Source: an uncultured Eisenbergiella sp.
GTDB taxonomy: Bacteria; Bacillota; Clostridia; Lachnospirales; Lachnospiraceae
DNA length: 6,415 nucleotides
Direction of reading: 5' to 3'
Assembly (NCBI GenBank): GCA_947626725.1
Contig: CANQTI010000112.1
Coordinates: 1-6,415 of the forward strand
The position numbers and the translations under genes were made by a program. A model generated the notes under the pieces. It searched no databases and was not told where the DNA came from. It saw only the letters and a list, made by a program, of their open reading frames with translations. Shown here piece by piece: positions 4,798 to 6,415 of this stretch. Within the stretch, counting starts at the first letter, position 1. Every line of letters begins with the position of its first letter.

Positions 4798-6415
4798 CTA
4801 CTCAGCGGCAGCCGTACTCTCCTCCGTTCCGGCCGTTTCCGAAATCGGCTCCACGAGCTGGTCGTCCTTCCAGACGCCCTTCTGAATGGTGCCGCCCGGC
4901 GCTCTCTCCAGTCCGAACCCGTTCCGTTTCGCCTTTTGCCAGTCCGTTACCGTCAGGCCGCCATTCCCCCAGAGGACCGCTGCGTATCCGGTCATGATGC
5001 CATCCGTCAGCTCACCCGCGTAGGTATAGTCTTCTCTTACACAGAACCCGAACGACAGCTTTCCGTCATGAAACAGCCCGATATCCATGGATCCGCTCTT
5101 GTAGCGCTTCACGCCCAGGCCCTCCGGAACGCCCGCCTCTGACAGTTCGCCCTGATACGTTCCGTCATCGGTCTCGACGGTCTGCGCCTCGATCTTCGAC
5201 TCCAGCGTCCCGGCTTTCCACATACCGAACTCAGAGATTTCTCCATCTAGAGAGCATTTGATCCCCCGGCCCTCCAGATTGTCCGCATAATAGCCGACCT
5301 CATACTTTCCAACAGCATACAGACCCAAGCCGGTTTTTTTGCCATCCGAATATCCGCCAAGATACTGTAGTGTCCCGCCAGGCTTGATAAGGGTTCCCAT
5401 ACCTTCTCGGCGATCGGCTTTAAACTCGCCCTCATAGATCCAACCGGCATCGTCGCCGCCCCACGTATATACGCCGAGACCTTCCTGCTTGCCAGCCTTC
5501 CACTCGCCTTCATAGACGCCTCCATCGGCATAGGTCATCTTTCCCTGGCCTTCCTGCTGTCCTGCTTTAAACTCACCTTCATAGACATCACCGTTGGCAA
5601 AGGTATATTTTCCCTGGCCTTCCTTTTTGCCAGCTTTCCACTCGCCCTCATAAACATTGCCGCTGGCATAGGTCACTTTTCCCTGCCCCTCCTGTTTGTC
5701 CGCCTTAAACTCGCCTTCATAGACTCCGCCGTCAGCCCATGTGTACTTTCCTTGTCCTTCCTTCTTGCCAGCTTTCCACTCGCCCTCATAGACTTCTCCA
5801 TCGGCATAGGTCATCTTTCCCTGACCTTCCAGCTTGCCGGATTCCCATTCGCCTTCATAGACATCGCCGTTAGCATAGATCATCTTTCCCTGGCCTTCCG
5901 CCTTGCCAGCCTTAAACTCGCCTTCATAAACCTGGCCGTCAGCCCATGTATATTTCCCCGAACCTTCCGCCGTGTCAGCCTTCCACTCTCCCTCATAAAC
6001 CCTGCCATCGGCAGCCGCTGCTTTCCCCTGACCTTCCCGCTTGCCGTTTTTCCACTCGCCTTCATAAACAGTGCCGTTGGCATAAGTCATCTTTCCGGTT
6101 CCCTCCGGCACGCCGTTCACCAGATCCCCTTCATAGGTGGCCCCTTCCGGGATCGCGCCGTCCACGGATTCCTCTTCGCTTTCCTCCGCTGTCTGCGCCG
6201 CGCTCTCGGAAACCGTTTCCGCGTTTTCCGCCACCTGGACCGCATCATCGCCGTCCCCGCCGCGGGTGAGGAGCACCGCCAGAAGGACGATCACCACCAC
6301 CGCCGCAACGCCGAGCCCGCAGAGGACTCCCTTGTTTTTGAGCAGTCCCGCCGCCTTCTTCCCGCCGGCCGGGGCCGCATCGTCAAAGGTGAAGTCCGCA
6401 GGCTTCGCCCTGTCC
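4798..6415 (-). CDS. Membrane-anchored MORN-repeat protein (N-terminus outside the window)
   Basis: 538 residues are visible. The frame is open to the right edge with no ATG, so the GTG at 6298-6300 is not a convincing start. In order: a polar stretch (DRAKPADFTFDDAAPAGGKK), a lysine-rich patch, a transmembrane helix at visible residues about 29-51 (GVAAVVVIVLLAVLLT), an acidic Ala/Glu/Ser linker (about 52-87), then 11 canonical MORN repeats of mostly 23 residues, degenerate repeats, and an acidic end. Positive charge before the helix predicts a cytoplasmic N-terminus with the repeats outside. MORN repeats form elongated beta-hairpin stacks used for binding or scaffolding; some bind lipids. 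The partner is unknown. The gene is convergent with the ABC operon and ends in a terminator at 4641-4679. It could carry a sensor or zinc-ribbon domain beyond the window. Confidence 0.9.
   Translation of the reverse strand, partial: DRAKPADFTFDDAAPAGGKKAAGLLKNKGVLCGLGVAAVVVIVLLAVLLTRGGDGDDAVQVAENAETVSESAAQTAEESEEESVDGAIPEGATYEGDLVNGVPEGTGKMTYANGTVYEGEWKNGKREGQGKAAAADGRVYEGEWKADTAEGSGKYTWADGQVYEGEFKAGKAEGQGKMIYANGDVYEGEWESGKLEGQGKMTYADGEVYEGEWKAGKKEGQGKYTWADGGVYEGEFKADKQEGQGKVTYASGNVYEGEWKAGKKEGQGKYTFANGDVYEGEFKAGQQEGQGKMTYADGGVYEGEWKAGKQEGLGVYTWGGDDAGWIYEGEFKADRREGMGTLIKPGGTLQYLGGYSDGKKTGLGLYAVGKYEVGYYADNLEGRGIKCSLDGEISEFGMWKAGTLESKIEAQTVETDDGTYQGELSEAGVPEGLGVKRYKSGSMDIGLFHDGKLSFGFCVREDYTYAGELTDGIMTGYAAVLWGNGGLTVTDWQKAKRNGFGLERAPGGTIQKGVWKDDQLVEPISETAGTEESTAAAE
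5374..6138 (-). repeat. Eleven tandem MORN repeats (69-bp period)
   Basis: The core unit is VYEGEWKAGKxEGQGKMTYADG. Eleven copies span 255 codons; repeat 1 is 22, repeats 2-9 are 23 each, repeat 10 is 26 (insert GGDDAG) and repeat 11 is 23. At DNA level some copies are nearly identical: 5521-5554 and 5797-5830 match at 33 of 34 bases, 276 bases (four units) apart. This points to fairly recent unit duplication or gene conversion. Degenerate repeats continue toward the C-terminus (YLGGYSDGKKTGLG, TYAGELTDGIMTGY). Confidence 0.93.

Noticed and set aside
5946..6269. Plus-strand ORF of 107 codons, and minus-strand 67- and 94-codon ORFs within the MORN gene
   Set aside because: Shadow frames of a 69-bp coding repeat; the periodic composition keeps other frames open.
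6298..6300. GTG as the start of the MORN protein
   Set aside because: It falls inside the transmembrane helix, has no ribosome site, and the frame stays open upstream to the window edge.

Overview
The window looks like a chromosomal segment of an anaerobic Firmicute, most likely a Clostridia member of the Lachnospiraceae type. This is an inference from the strong AGGAGG-type ribosome binding sites, the sigma-A-like promoters, a large serine recombinase of clostridial style, roughly balanced base composition, and the membrane-anchored MORN-repeat protein. No rRNA, tRNA or CRISPR was seen.

Layout. Positions 1-367 (minus) hold the N-terminal 122 codons of argininosuccinate lyase (argH), which runs off the left edge. 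A 320-base divergent spacer (368-687) carries an argH promoter, a promoter for the rightward operon, and a leader with competing hairpins. Positions 688-2212 (plus) encode the ATPase and permease of a NitT/TauT/SsuBC-type importer, overlapping by 20 bases. No substrate-binding protein is present, and the permease loses its normal last membrane helix near 2150-2190. Positions 2206-2454 contain no convincing gene but a dense run of five near-perfect stem-loops with possible cross-pairing between loops and linkers. Positions 2483-4342 (minus) encode an intact 619-residue large serine recombinase with an extra C-terminal winged-helix domain. It is preceded by two very small ORFs (37 and 12 codons) and its own promoter. 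At 4641-4679 a Rho-independent terminator ends the leftward transcript of the last gene. That gene (4798-6415, minus, N-terminus outside the window) encodes a single-pass membrane protein with 11 clear MORN repeats on the outside. A decayed in-frame copy of part of its C-terminal region follows its stop codon.

Interpretation. Promoter, small ORFs, recombinase and hairpin array form a compact block of about 2.4 kb between the damaged permease 3' end and the MORN gene. A 9-base direct repeat (2136-2144 and 4573-4581) brackets it. The block may be a minimal recombinase-only mobile unit carrying a structured non-coding module. The repeat could be chance, and joining the two flanks does not restore a normal permease end, so a clean recent insertion is not proven. 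The ABC genes may work with a binding protein encoded elsewhere, or the system may be dead.

The most unusual signals are the hairpin array with its A-B-A'-B' complementarity, the recombinase with its fused winged helix and coupled mini-ORFs, the aromatic covariation across MORN repeat boundaries, and the duplicated MORN tail.
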